A stretch of 64,000 bases of DNA from Lamellibrachia columna (Eukaryota > Annelida > Polychaeta > Sabellida > Siboglinidae), in NCBI GenBank assembly GCA_963662155.1, contig OY759263.1:32664106-32728105 (forward strand), read 5' to 3'. Numbering within the stretch: position 1 is the stretch's first letter; each line of letters begins with the position of its first letter. The notes below the pieces were generated by a model that worked only from the letters and a program-made list of their open reading frames with translations, ran no database searches and was not told where the DNA came from. The position numbers and the translations under genes are program-made. Of this stretch, positions 1-12,499 are shown piece by piece.

Positions 1-289
1 GCTAGTAATAAGAATAAAAAAAAAATAATATAGTACAATTATTATAAACTACTACAATAATACTAATAAATAAATAAATGCATATGTATGATTAATAATA
101 ATAAATAATTTAATAATTTAGTAAACTATTTTTATAGTAACAATTTAAGTGATAAAGAGGAATTGGTAAAATAATATTAAATATCATGAATAAGATTACT
201 GGAATAGTCATAATTAAATTGCTATGAATAGAGGACAATGTTCATCTGCAATATACGCTAATACGCGATACGAAAGAAATGCGTCTTTA
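1..289. other. AT-rich non-coding stretch
   Basis: No gene is visible. The sequence is mostly A/T with short runs such as taataataataa. It lies just beyond the C-terminal end of the minus-strand LINE that starts at about 290, so part of it may be that element's 3' untranslated region. That is inference only. Confidence 0.5.
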
Positions 290-1949
290 GTCAATATTTG
301 AAGCTGGCGAGAGTGTCACAGGTTTTAATAAAGTTAGGTAAAGTGTTCCACAGAGACGCCGCAGCCACTGCGAACGAGCCGCCCCCAGCCTTGGTACGAG
401 TGCGCTTCACTTCCAAACTGTTACGGCTGGCAGAGCGCAGTGCTCTTGCCGGTTGATATGGGCGCACGAGTTCACACAGATACACTGGCGCTTCGTCGTG
501 CATGGCTTTGAATGTAAGTGCCAGTATCTTGAAATTGACTCTGGCAGCCAGTGAAGTTCTTGTAACAGGGGCCTGGCACTGTCGCTACGTGGACGACGCA
601 GAATCAATATGGCAGCCGAATCGTGTATTCGTTGCAGACCCGCAACGTTAAGTACAGACGTGCCGTATAAGAGTGCATTGCAGTAGTCAAGCAGCGATGT
701 GATGATGGCATTGACTACGCGATCCTTTGTGGGTTTGGGTAAAAATTGCTGATTTGATGAGGTAGAATGAGCATGCACTGACGGTTTGAGACATTTGCTT
801 TTTCATATCTAGGTGCCTGTCAATGAAGACACCGAGATTTCGAACACATCGCAAATCACACTGCCGTCAACGAGTGCAGCTGCATACTTGGGTGCAATTG
901 GACATTGTGTCTTGCCGTCATTCATACACATAGCATTTCATGCCATCCAGTGTTTTATATCATCCAAACAATCCTCCATTTGCTGCACAACGGCCGCTAA
1001 AGCGGATGAATTCAGGTCGAAGTGTGAGTAGATATGTAAGACATAGCAAAGTGTTGAAAGAATAATCCATGGGATCGAATAATGTCACCAATAGGCTGGA
1101 CGTACAATGAAAAGAGCAGTGGTCCGAGGACAGAGCCTTGCGGGACACCCGCCATCAAATTACTTGTACTCGATGACTGGCCACCGATTACTATTCGCTG
1201 CGTCCGCTCTTGCAGATACGATGCAATCCAGTCTTGTGCTTTGCCAACGAAGCCGTAACGCAACCGTAGTCGCCTAATCAAGATGTCATGGTTGATTGTG
1301 TCGAACGCCGCACCAAAATAAACGAGAACCAAAGTTGTTCCTTGTTTATTGTCCACGGCTGTTTTGATGGCACTTGTAACGTACAGTAGCGCGGTGTCAG
1401 TCGAATGTTTTTTTTTCGATACTGAAAGCACTCAACCATTTGCTGATCAGAAACGTGCGTCATTATCCTAAGCGCGACTACTTTCTCAATTACCTTGGAA
1501 AATTGTGTGAGGTTACTCACTGGTCGGTAGTTATTCAGTGTTTCTTTGTCAAGTGATGGCTTCTTCAGCGATGGACGGACAATTGCACGCTTAAGCGGCC
1601 TTGGCATGACTGCCTCATCCAGAGAGGTATTTGTAATCAATGTGATGACCGACGCAATACTGGTGATATTGTCCCTTAGCTGATAAGCAGGCAGAGGATC
1701 CAGTACACCCGTTTTGTCAGTAGTACCACAAATCACTGTGATATCTGCGTTCGTAGTTGGATCGAACACATGGATACAGTCAGTGAAACAACGTTTTTCA
1801 TCTGTTGATCTATCGATGGTGTTGAAGCACTGCAAACCCGACAGGAGTTTCTCGATCGTTTCACTGAAGAAATGTGAAAATAGTTGACATTGAGATCCCT
1901 GCTGACAGCACAAAATAATTTTTTTCTGTAACTCAAAGTACTTGATCAT
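290..1949 (-). mobile_element. Degraded LINE reverse transcriptase, CR1/L2-like
   Basis: Reading leftwards, conserved RT blocks appear in order but in different frames. About 1949-1440 holds the finger region with NNYRPVSNL and KVIEKVV. About 1320-1280 holds motif A as FGAAFDTINHDIL. About 1155-1105 holds GVPQGSVLGPLLFSLY. The thumb follows at 778-550 (SLLDYCNALLYGTS, LLQELHWLP), then a C-terminal tail at 503-291 (SLWNTLPNFIK). The YADD active-site segment expected near 1080-1040 is not readable, and at least three frameshifts separate the blocks, so the copy is dead. No endonuclease is seen upstream, consistent with 5' truncation. The 'DYCNALLYG...LQRIHDSAA' style tail is typical of CR1/L2-group LINEs; the exact clade is uncertain. 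Confidence 0.85.
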
Positions 1950-2714
1950 ATAAAAAAACTTATGTGTAACTTGTATGTATAATACATTAATTTATTGTTG
2001 CCCTGCGTGATTCAATCTAAAGTATACTGAATGAATAACTGTGTATTTGTAGCTGTACATGGATATGGAAACAGACTGATATGTAATTATTCCAACTATG
2101 TGCTATGGTTGTTATCTTTGAATAAATGAAATCATTCCGAATAAATAATATACATAAAATATTAAAGTAATGTTACCAGAAAATGGCACAAGGAATGATG
2201 TTTATAACTGAGAGTGAACATTTTAGAGCTACGATGTTGTTCTACATTAATCCATGTCAATCGTTTATCTGAGAGTGAACTGTTTAGAGATATGATGTTA
2301 TTCTACATTAATCCATGTCATTCGTTTATCTGTGAATTTATCAGATGATTAATATAAAATTACTTTATTTACAGGATTATGTTGTTGTGTTACATATTTT
2401 GGGGAATTTACTGCAACCACCAAAGGTAAACCGTTTTTTTCTAATAAAATGAACGCCTGAAATGTCAGTTGATATGTTGAAATTATTCGCTGATGGTTCA
2501 AGTAAATAGAAAGCATTAAGAAACCTATGTTGCAGGGTGTGCAACCAAATTCAACATTTCCATAATTGCTCCAGGACTACCCGTGCTACTTATCTGTTAC
2601 ATTGCTGCAGACGTGTCATAAATGTGCCAACAAAAGTCATAAGTCATAAGACCAAACTCGAGATGGAATACGTATATAATGTGGAATTCTTGGGCGTTGT
2701 TGTATCTATTCCCA
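1950..2714. other. Non-coding gap; 61-bp tandem pair
   Basis: No gene is recognised. The only structure is a direct tandem duplication at about 2209-2332: two 61-bp units that both begin agagtgaac and end near cgtttatctg, with a few differences. The rest is AT-rich unique-looking sequence. Confidence 0.5.
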
Positions 2715-3170
2715 AGTTGATAGTGTTTACTAAAGTAAATTGTGCTTATCTTCATGAATCCTGAGTTTGAGCACATACTTCAGTTGAATTCTGAGTGCGG
2801 TTCATAACCTCAGCCCCACCATACAATCATTGCACGACTCCATATAATTATCTACCAAATGTCTTCGGTCTATCACTCAAGATAAAATCTACAAACGTAT
2901 TCAAATTGACAGTCTAAGCTGTTACTCTCCGGTATCCAGAATATTCTTACGGCGTGTTCCGTTCAACCGCCACAGCTAGTATTACAGCCTATCGCCTGTG
3001 CTACACAGAGCATTCTTATGTAGTCTATTTCTTGAACTGAAGCCAGGAGGTAGCAGTTGAACTGATATCTACTTTCGAATTCATAAAGCCTACGTCGATT
3101 GAACAATCTGCTTTGTTTTAACAAAAGGGAAATAATCGCAAAGGACCATTCTCTGTAATGATAATAAATA
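2715..3170 (+). repeat. Dispersed repeat R4, copy 1
   Basis: This stretch aligns by eye, in the same orientation, with 61717-62235. Shared blocks include gttgaattctgagtgcg, caaattgacagtctaa and aacaaaagggaaataatcgc. The two copies differ by substitutions and indels, the largest being extra sequence in copy 2 before the final block. No open frame runs through it. Each copy lies just past the 3' end of a decayed minus-strand gene (fucosyltransferase here, esterase-like at 62.5 kb). It may be a mobile-element end or a trace of segmental duplication. Confidence 0.8.
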
Positions 3171-3233
3171 AAACGTGTTAATATCTGGTATGATATTAAC
3201 TTTGTTTCGATTTTTATTCATAATTTTGCATAC

Positions 3234-4436
3234 TTAACAAAGGGGCGATAAACCTGGCATCTCCAATGAACACGTATAATTGTGCTTCCGTGCAAAATAT
3301 ATATTATAGAGGGTGTCATTCTTGTCGATTTTTTAAAGATATTTCGCCAGGTCCTTCGGTGAAGAATACTCTGACGTTAATGTACGAATGTGGTGGGAGT
3401 AAAGTTTTATAGTGGGCACCTCCCAGAATAACCGGCACAATGCCTTGCTGAAGACGTGTCCAAACCTTCTCGGTGATGTAATCGGTACAGAGCGAGTTCT
3501 CGAAAGCAAAGTAAAACTTGTGCGTTTTAATGAGATTCTTCATTTTCACGCAACTACGGTTACGATTGTTGCACGTGTAACCTGCACACTTTCCAAATAT
3601 ATCAATGTCAACATACCGTGTCAGTTCAGCCACATATAGTTCCCTCAAACTCTGAGTCTTAAATTTACTAACAATCCATAACACTAAGCGAGTTTTCCCC
3701 TTAATGTGATCATATGGAATATACTCGTACGGTATGTTTGGCTCCTCCCACGTCAGTGACTCGGCAGATTCCCCGTAGGCACGTCGTATAACGTCCGTGA
3801 TGTTACTCGGATCATTGCCGACCTTGTATATCGTGGGAACACACATTCCGTACGGTTTGACTACGTCACCGTTCATCGAGTACGTGATTGTCCAGTTGAA
3901 CCAGGTCTCGCAAGGTTTGATATTCAACTTAAATCGAACAGGCGCCTCGCGAAGATATCTTATCCAGTGCTGATGGTGGAGTCTGAACGACGGCATGAGA
4001 TGACACTTTGCTACGAGTCTCGTGTATATTATGACGACATAACAGGACAGGATAGTTGCACTGTTGCGTGCTTCGAAGAAAAGTGTCGGTCCATATTAAT
4101 ATCTGCATACTGTCTTCACTTCGGGTATTGTTCCATGTGCGGCGTGTATTCTTAACCAACTGTGGTGTCCGCGTAGTCTTGCTACGTGATCGCCCGATCG
4201 AGGCGCTATCGCTGAGTTCTGTTACAGGCCAAAATGTTTTCTTCTTCGCATTCGTAGATTTGTGTCTTGTTCCATTACGTGGTTCGACAGCCATCGACGG
4301 AGCAGATGCCGCTTTCTTTCCACGTGACATACGCGCCACAGGTCGCATCACATGTCGCAGCTCTGTGTTGTACACAAGCAATGTCACTACGACGGAAGCG
4401 ATCATAACAATTATGAACGCCGAGTATATTGATTTC
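3234..4436 (-). pseudogene. Alpha-1,3-fucosyltransferase (GT10) pseudogene
   Basis: The family transfers fucose from GDP-fucose to glycoconjugates in the Golgi as type II membrane proteins. The N-terminal part (4436-4010) has a membrane segment (SAFIIVMIASVVVTLLVY), a stem rich in S/T/R, and the start of the catalytic domain (ILIWTDTF). The next frame (about 4000-3345) has FNWTITY, then the GT10 signature FAFENSLCTDYITEKVW and GGAHYKTLLPPHSYI. The C-terminus (KDLAKYL, KIDKNDTLYNIYF) is in a third frame ending at a stop at 3234-3236. Total length fits the usual 350-400 residues. Lesions are a shift near 4010-3990, a shift near 3350, and TAA at 3333-3335. Upstream, tttctctgtttcag ends at 4437 and looks like a 3' splice site, so the true start may lie in an upstream exon; the ATG at 4405 falls inside the membrane segment. 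Confidence 0.85.
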
Positions 4437-5129
4437 CTGAAACAGAGAAATATGAAATAATTTAATTCCTAAAACCAAGACCACACATAGAGCTGCCTTC
4501 GGAATGTAGCATTGTAGTTGGGAAACCGTTCTTGGTTCAAAGTACAACTTACTTTTCAACGACGACTACGCTGTCTGATCGCGTTAATCGGCAACTATCA
4601 AGCGAATGGGGCCCCAAGTCTCGTTCGGCACCACACTGATTTTGATACTTCTGGTGACATCCCCGTGTTGTTGCGTGGATGATCGACATTTTCTAAATAC
4701 TGTTTATATGCCATATACAATTTGATTTCGTGCTTACACAATCAGTTCTCATACTAGTAATGCCAAATTATTCTGACTACAATTAAACACTTGTTATTAA
4801 TAATAGTATACGTCATATTAATTAAAAAAATCATTAGCAATGCACAATCTCTTGTTAAATAAAGTTGTGGCCTGACTTACGAACTATTTTGTTTTCGTGA
4901 AGTAGGGCAGATCATGTTTGTCTTAATCAATTTAATATAGATTAATTAAAAGTAAGTAATATGATAACGTTATAAGCAACGAATGCTTCATTAATGCTAA
5001 TATAAAATATGAGCCGTCCACCGTCTATGTTTATAGTGCCGTCCCTAGTCTTACTTTTACTGTTTACTTGTTACATTTATACGTCTTTACTGATATGCCA
5101 TGATGACCTACATTCGACAGGAACTGCTC
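4437..5129. other. Non-coding gap upstream of GT10 pseudogene
   Basis: Apart from the pyrimidine-rich acceptor-like sequence touching 4437-4450 on the minus strand, no gene, repeat or RNA is recognised. If the fucosyltransferase had a leader exon it should lie here, but I cannot identify it. Confidence 0.4.
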
Positions 5130-5149
5130 AACCATGACCTTTGTCCCGG

Positions 5150-5492
5150 CTGTTGTTCAAGAACATAAAGGATTGCGGAATTTGAGGTGTTCCACGCTAT
5201 GCAGGGCGATAATTTATTCCTCACAAGTCGAAGGTCAAAAGAGAAAACTGTATACCAAGCATTCAAGCATGATTTCAAAGGCAAAACAGACCCTAGTTGC
5301 AAACACACGTACGTGTTTCATACATTCGATTGTACTTGAACACAGACGCCGGATGTTTCGGTCCCCAGCCTTCGATTTCTTCAAGTCGTTAACGGCACGG
5401 ACACTGGTCCGCCTACCTTTATTCCTGTCAAAGGTGTCCCTCGAGGTAACTGTGTTAGCCATTGGGTCCAGCCAGTGATTCGAAGCATCTAA
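5150..5492 (+). other. Unassigned protein-like open stretch
   Basis: One plus-strand frame reads with protein-like composition (for example EFEVFHAMQGDNLFL, KHTYVFHTFDCT, SLRFLQVVNGTDTGP) and ends at a TAA at about 5490-5492. It carries in-frame stops, TAA near 5171 and TGA near 5335. I do not recognise a family. It could be the broken end of a host gene or chance. It sits immediately before a SINE. Confidence 0.2.
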
Positions 5493-5507
5493 ATTATGTT
5501 TGTGTTT

Positions 5508-5825
5508 AAGTGAGGCGCGGTGGTTGTGTGGTAGGGGGTCGGACTTTCTGTCGAGGGGACCGGGGATCGAAACCACGTACTGCCATTTTGTAACTTGGGA
5601 AATTTCAATCACCCCACATTGCCTGCGTCCTTCGTAAGAGACAATAAAAGCTGTTGGTCCGCTCTCTAGGGTGTTCATGGCAGGGGAAGTAAAAGATCCC
5701 TCACAGGGGGTAAATGTGTAACCTGCTGTGGACTCCATCTCTCACGAGCCATTGCAGAAGCGTTCACGACGTGGCTCAATCAATTCTGCTAACTACCTCG
5801 CAATAGGATACGGATAAATAAATCT
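5508..5825 (+). mobile_element. tRNA-derived SINE
   Basis: The 5' head resembles a tRNA gene. It has an A-box-like TGGTTGTGTGG at 5521-5531 and a B-box-like GGGATCGAAACC at 5563-5574, about 40 bp apart, as in class II tRNA-type Pol III promoters. A non-tRNA body of about 220 bp follows and ends in a short A-rich tail (ggataaataaat). The region between the boxes has no cloverleaf good enough for a functional tRNA. No clear target-site duplication was seen. Confidence 0.7.
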
Positions 5826-6379
5826 TTGTTTTTAAATAATAAACATATATAAAACACTCATAACTTGGGTGGTAAGTTGGGTTTCTTCTGAAAGGGAAAT
5901 TCTTCAGTGTACAGGTGTATGCCAATAACTTATAAATTGTGATTCGCGATCCAAGAATACATTATTTCACGACCCACGACTTACTCCTGTATAAATTATG
6001 TTTGTGATAATGCAACCACGTCCACTTGAAAAACGCTACAACGTTAACACTCCGTACCGAGTATGCGCAATCGTCAAGAAACAGTGAACCCGCTTAACCC
6101 ACATAGTAAAGTACGAACTGAAATTAAAAAACTCACCGTTTGTTCAGCATTAAAAGAGCTAGAATGATGGGCCTAAATCCTAAGTAGGAATGTGTTACTT
6201 TGAGTTACCGTCTACACAGAAGCTATAAAGGTCAGACGTGGATAGAGAAATAACACCTTTTCGAATCGTTCCAACGTTGTTTTCCATTTTGCATATGCCT
6301 TGTGAAATGAAACAGCTAAAATGTTTGTGTTCAAGATAGTAAGTAATAAGTGAATTTGCATTATCAGCACGGTTAGCCA
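5826..6379. other. Non-coding gap
   Basis: I see no gene, repeat pair or RNA signal in this stretch. Confidence 0.4.
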
Positions 6380-7030
6380 GTTTACCTACTGGGATTGATC
6401 CAGTGTAGTCAATTTACTACAGTGATGCCCTGCCTGCAGAGTCCTGCCCATATTAAGTTGGTCACCTCTAACAACTTTAACCAGTCGCACCTTTCAGGGC
6501 ACACACAATTAGTCTGGGATTCCTGGGTGGTTCTATCAAAAAGGGGATTCGTTCGAACCCCCCGAGCCCCTGACGACGGTCATGCCTTTCTATATGTAAT
6601 GTCGTCAAACGATTGAGCTTGCTCTATATCATTGTAGATCTCAGTTTTGTACACGCCTGAAACCACGAAAAGACTTATTGGCATTGATGGCTGGCTTCAC
6701 CATGAGCATCTTTGTTGATACGGCAACGGACGGCATGAGGCATTGCAGGCCTGGTGTTAGTGACTGTAGGCAAAACGCAACACCAACATTGTAGTGTGAT
6801 TTGTGCCAGGATATAATCAGACACAACGTTTGAGTTATCATATCAGTAGAATGTGGTAACCCAAACTCTGATCCATGTTCTATTCCTCTTGCTGCTTTGA
6901 GGAGTAGCTCATCACATTGCAAACATATAGTTTGGTTTTCTTGATCGAACCAGGTAATGGTCTGGTGCCTCATTTTCTCTATATATCTGCAGTGTTGGAA
7001 ACTTCTAATGGAGCTCACGAATGCGCCGGC
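6380..7030 (-). repeat. Dispersed repeat R1, longest copy
   Basis: The reverse complement of this stretch matches two plus-strand pieces. Its first half (7030-6660) matches 36040-36395, sharing aatatatgtttgcaatgtgatgag-type and catcaacgcc-type blocks. Its second half (6660-6380) matches 39255-39590, sharing atagagcaagctcaat, gtttgacgacattac and ttgactacactggatc. The three places carry different portions, so this is the most complete copy. The reading frame that continues into it from 7513 has no recognisable domain here, so I treat it as repeat rather than gene. Confidence 0.75.
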
Positions 7031-7596
7031 GATAACGAAAATGTACGTGAAATTGTGCCGCAATTCCGAAGCCGAATTTGCTTTTGGTTTCACGGAGAAA
7101 CGGGAGACTGTCACATCTTGCATAATTGCTTTCGAAAACGGAAATGGCTTTTCAACATCTTCGGGACGGCTGAAACATCTGCTCTTGTCATACGGACGAT
7201 GTCGCTTGTAAACCCGACAGTCACACATGATAGCTTTGAAGTAGTTTGTCACCAATGGCGGTGCAAGAACATTCTCGCTTTCCGAGAACCATATGCTGTG
7301 AATCTTCACGCGCCGATCACTCAACGTCGACGTAAAATGTGCGTGGTTGTTCGCATCAAGTGCAGTAAGATTCCCACGCGTCATGCGTATTGTTATGTTA
7401 GTTTTCAGTAAGTTCCGGCGGGTTTCTTCCAATTCAGCTATATACGCCCGCGATAAAATTGCACTCACTTCTGCGACAGCTGCAAATACAGTCGCCGGCT
7501 TTATTGTTGTCATTTCGTTTTCTAAAGGCGTACTTCATCGAAACGTTGACGACGATTATTGTGAATATGAAGAGTTTTGTTGGATCTTCTAAATAT
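7030..7596 (-). pseudogene. Possible glycosyltransferase remnant, GT92/DUF23-like
   Basis: A membrane-anchor-like segment (LFIFTIIVVNVS followed by KYAFRKRN) is encoded at about 7580-7520. A +1/-1 frame change then leads into a luminal-type region with several N-glycosylation sequons (NIT, NLT, NFT, NQT). The later part (RRVKIHSIWF, LVTNYFKA, HRPYDKSRCFSRPEDV, NSASELRHNFTY) recalls the start of GT92 domains, where a strand ending in VR(I)xx(I) is followed by a Cys/Pro-rich loop and a NFTVC-like strand. The expected DxD and later catalytic parts are absent because the frame runs into repeat R1 near 7030. If real, this is a truncated, frameshifted gene. The family assignment is by pattern memory only. 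Confidence 0.3.
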
Positions 7597-7937
7597 CGCC
7601 ATGTTGCAGTAAATAGTGCTGGTCCAATCTATCAACAAAGCAAACAGAGAAAATAATAAGCAAATTGCATTACGATATTGCAAGCGCAATACTACAACGA
7701 TAAGTTGGTGGGAAAAGCAGCATAACACACGAAAACGAATTTCAGTTGGTAACTCCATACAAAAGTTCGTATGACGTAATTATTGTCATAACATCTCAAA
7801 GAGAACCACATCATATAACTGGAAACCCATTTACTCTCAGTGGGAGAACGATCCAAAGATCAGTCAATGGCACACTGGGTGAACGCACATGTGGAATGCG
7901 ATTATCAATTACAATGCTTTGTGTCAGCACCGCCGCT

Positions 7938-8108
7938 TCACATTAACCGTGGTTTCAAATGTTCCGTCTTGTTTGGACTCGCATTATTCATGTGTGCACT
8001 GGCGTGAGTCGATTCTTGGCAAACATCAGACGACCGGACCAGGCTGAAGATAGCTGCTACAACTACCATTGTAATTGTGTAAACTAACATCCGGTAACTA
8101 AGCAACAC
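7938..8108 (-). other. Orphan signal-anchor-like segment
   Basis: A short minus-strand frame encodes a hydrophobic stretch (MLVYTITMVVVAAIFSLV) followed by a polar, sequon-bearing tail (NNAS, NKTE) and a stop at 7938. A cttag sits just upstream at 8098-8102 and could be a weak 3' splice site. It resembles the anchor region of type II Golgi enzymes such as the GT10 pseudogene at 4.4 kb, but no catalytic domain follows. It may be the broken front of another such gene. Confidence 0.2.
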
Positions 8109-8162
8109 ACACGTGATGTTTTCTAAACAAAGCAATACCAATGTATTTCCCCAAACAAACAT

Positions 8163-9359
8163 TGTATTGTATTGCGTTTCTGTTCCAATCTTCTATGTGG
8201 TAGCCTCTTTGACCTGTTCTGTTCGACTAATTCTTTAAGGATAATGAAAGCCTGGAATACATGTTTAGCAGTTAAAAAAACGAAAAATAACAATTACTAT
8301 GCTTTATTCTTTACGACAAATAGACGAAATGTGCTGCTTAAATAAATAATGACCACCTAGTAACGGAGTTAACAAAATAATAGTGTACTTTCGAAGCTAC
8401 TAATCTTCACTAAGGAATACGAACGACTGGAATATTTTTTTACAGATTGTTTCGATGTAAGACATGTCAAATGTTTTAAAAACAGAATTGATATCAGTCA
8501 TATAATTGAGGGTTATACACTGAGGTGGATTTTTTGGGATAAACAAACCATCGGCCAGTCATGTAAAAAAATTGCACGGGTAATTTTCACTATGAGTGGG
8601 TCAACGTGGTTTCAGTCGTATATTTGTTTATTATGTATGCACATATATATAAGTAAAGAGAACAACTCGTTTGGTACGTATTCTAAATCATATTGTGTTG
8701 GACACACATTTTGTGGGTAATTGTTTCTACTTGCCTCCGTCGTTGTTCAGAATCAGGTTTAAGTCTAACTCTTTTCGTCATGTTTATGGTAACTGTTAAA
8801 TAAGATATTGTAATATTGGAAGTAATACTTTCAAAACAGTTTAACATATGTTTAAAAACAAGGTTGACACATATCTCAAGAGGGTGGGTTACGTATCGAT
8901 GGGCAATGTTGACTCTCGATAAGCCAATGAGTTCCTTGTCCACTTGCCATCTTTGGGTGGCAATCTTGTTAAAAGTAATGCAATGAGTGATTAACAGATT
9001 AATAAATTGATTATTAATAATTTGCCATCAGCTTATTTGTTTATTTTATTTTTAAACATATTCACCCAACTAGCATTTTCACAATCTGTAGATAATTTGT
9101 TTCATTAAATTATTGTCGTCTGTGAGAATACACTTCAATTTGACCTCATTTTAATCTCCTTGTCTCTACGATTGTAAAGTCACATTAATTTATGCGCCGT
9201 ATCTCTGCTGTGGAATCCGTTTAGTTGCTTTCCTCTATAGTCCGTCTAGCGTATCAATATACTTTACACAATATGCTGCTGTGAAATGAAAAAAGGGAGC
9301 AAGTGACGACGAGGTGTTTTTTAGATAGTATTGCTGTCTTGTGCATATTGCAGCACAGT
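8163..9359. other. Non-coding gap
   Basis: No gene is recognised. A minus-strand open frame at 8683-8943 (86 codons) has no motif I can name. The sequence is AT-rich with ordinary complexity. Confidence 0.4.
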
Positions 9360-10055
9360 AATTGCGCTCCATTTACGAGCATTGAGGAGGAACGATTGGA
9401 CCTGCAATTGATGAAGTGTGCTGGGGTTCTCAAAATGTGCAAACAGGTGTGTTTTGCTGCATCGGGCACGTAAATGGAGTAGGTGCTTCAATTTCATGCT
9501 TGGCCAACTCTGTAAATATGCGGACTTTTGCCTGCGCTGAACTACTGGCAATCGTGAACAACGTGATGAGGAACAAACCAGTTTTACCACTGAGGCCACT
9601 TGTTACAAAGTGTGTTCGAGTTGACAGACTGAAATCCAAGGAACAACGATTGTTTTATGTTAAAAATGCAAACACCACCCTCAGACTACTGTCACTCACT
9701 GTCAAAGGTATAAATACGTGGAACAGTTTAGCAAATTAAATAACCCAGCTACCATGTTTAACACAATTTAAAAAACATTCAAGTTGTCCTTACTTACAGC
9801 ATATTTATAAATTTTTAATTGAACGTTATGTCAATTAGTTAATTTATAATTAGCACAAACAACACTGTAATCAGTTTATAAGTGAATTGTGAATGCTATT
9901 TAGTATTTAATTCATTCTTTATTTGTATTGCATTTATTTAGTTATTAAGTCGTATGACTTCAGCTATGTCCCTTCAGCAGCAGCAGCACACCATAATATG
10001 CACCTGTATTATGTTGTTGTTGTTGAATAAACTTTCACTTCACTTCACTATCAAA
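9360..10055 (+). mobile_element. LINE 3' end with C-terminal ORF and tail
   Basis: The plus strand at 9416-9739 encodes the end of a LINE ORF2: a segment of the type LRPLVTKCVRVDRLKSKEQ, then the common terminal signature GINTWNSLAN, with KQFKKH-like residues continuing after the stop at 9737-9739. About 310 bp of non-coding sequence follows, including gcagcagcagcac, then aataaac and (TTCAC)n at about 10025-10050. Short simple-repeat tails after an AATAAA-like hexamer are typical of CR1/L2/Jockey-group 3' ends. The element is strongly 5'-truncated. Confidence 0.7.
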
Positions 10056-11004
10056 CCAACATAAATATATTACATATTTTAATACAAACAAATAAACCAA
10101 CAACCATTGAGCATTACTGTACTGATCACAGTATCACAAACATATTAATTTAAACAACAGCACGATGAACGTCTGCATACCACTGATGCTGATGCATCTT
10201 CGCCACATACTTGGTTCATTCATAGTCGCGGGGCTCCGCCCGTCGCACTATAGTCACCATTTACCACAGCCATGCAAACTCCAAGGTTCGCTGATAAATA
10301 GCGGTCATTTGCTGAGTCACGGCGCACTGCCCTTTGCACGATAATCATCACATTAGCATGGTAATGCAAACTCCAATGTTCGCTGACGAATAGTGGTGAG
10401 TTGCCCCATCATAGTTCCCGTCACACATACGTATTATGAGAGTTTACCTCACCCCAAGGTGCCTGTGTTGCCCCGACCCTCGGTATGCTTCACATTATCA
10501 GTGAATTCATAGCACCGTTCACGGTGGTCGAACGAGTCAGCGTCCAGCATTCACTAACGAAGTCGCCCCTTGCTATCAAAAGCCCTCGACCAGCCAGGCA
10601 GAGAAGCTTCCAGCATTAACTAGCCCTCGACCAACCATGCAGAACTTTGTCCGGCTTTTCACACAGAGGCGAAGTGACGACTAGCGCTCTTGACCCAGTG
10701 ACTCAGTCAAGCGACGCGCCGTCCTTCATAGCTTCCGGCTAGACAACAGCTTTTAAATCCTCCCCCAATACATGTTCATTCATGACTGTATGAACCAGTC
10801 CCGTTCAGATTTTCTTAGAAATACGTACATTATAAGGTAAAGTAAGAGTATATAATCAAGCAAAAACTCAGCGGAATTTACAACATAAGACTAAATTAAC
10901 ACATCGTATTGGCGTGATTTATGCCTAGGTGGCAGCATACATTTCCTTCAAATGTTCACCCATAACATTTATGGTTCTAAGCCTCCGGTCTTGAGTCATT
11001 TGTG
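10056..11004. other. Non-coding; diverged 102-bp repeat pair
   Basis: No gene is seen. At about 10245-10430 the block atgcaaactccaa...ttcgctga.aatag.ggt occurs twice, 102 bp apart (starting at 10272 and 10374). At 10563-10640 a shorter duplication of agccctcgaccaRcca is present. The GC content is higher than in the surroundings. Confidence 0.5.
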
Positions 11005-11460
11005 GAAAAATACCTAATTCCGCACTTTATTATAATCTACCATAAAGAGGTATTAAGTTAGACTATAAAACAATACAGTTACTTTTAAGGTGGTAAACAA
11101 TCTTACAGAGCCACGCCCTTCACATGAGTCCAGCTATTCCGAGGATGTACAATTCTACGCCGTCACGGTATTACCTTTCATTCTAACATACATTGAGGTC
11201 ACGTTATATAAATCATAAAAAGATACCTAATTCCGCACTTTATTATAATCTATCATAAAGAGGTATTAAGTTAGACTTTAAAACAATTAATTATACGAAT
11301 GATCACTAACATTAACGTTTCGTTACTTTTGTAAGGTGGTAAACAATCTTACAGAGCCACGCCCTTCACATGAGTCGACCTATTCCGAGGATATACAATT
11401 CTACGCCGTCACGGTAGTGCCTTTCATTCTAACATACATTGAGGTCACGTTATATAAATC
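11005..11460 (+). repeat. 213-bp tandem duplication
   Basis: Two adjacent copies start at cctaattccgcactttat (11013 and 11226). They share ataaagaggtattaag, ggtggtaaacaatcttac, cacgcccttcacatgag and cattgaggtcacgttat. Copy 2 carries an extra segment of about 30 bp (around 11289-11325) missing from copy 1. No coding potential is seen. Confidence 0.85.
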
Positions 11461-12172
<712 letters not shown>

Positions 12173-12293
12173 CAAACTATTTACTATATGATTATATCTG
12201 ATATATAACGAACTTGATTTTAGCTCACCTGTCCACCAACAAACGAAACAATTAATTATCGTTCTCATACATCCTCATCACTGGCATCACCCA

Positions 12294-12491
<198 letters not shown>

Positions 12492-12499
12492 TATTCCAT

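Noticed and set aside
5235..5738. 167-codon minus-strand frame
   Set aside because: It runs antisense through the SINE and the unassigned stretch; it is a shadow.
6530..6570. Pol III B-box (gttcgaaccc) suggesting a tRNA or SINE
   Set aside because: No A-box at a suitable distance, and the motif is not kept in the R1 copy at 39.4 kb.
8683..8943. 86-codon minus-strand frame as a gene
   Set aside because: No recognisable domain, conserved neighbour or splice signals.
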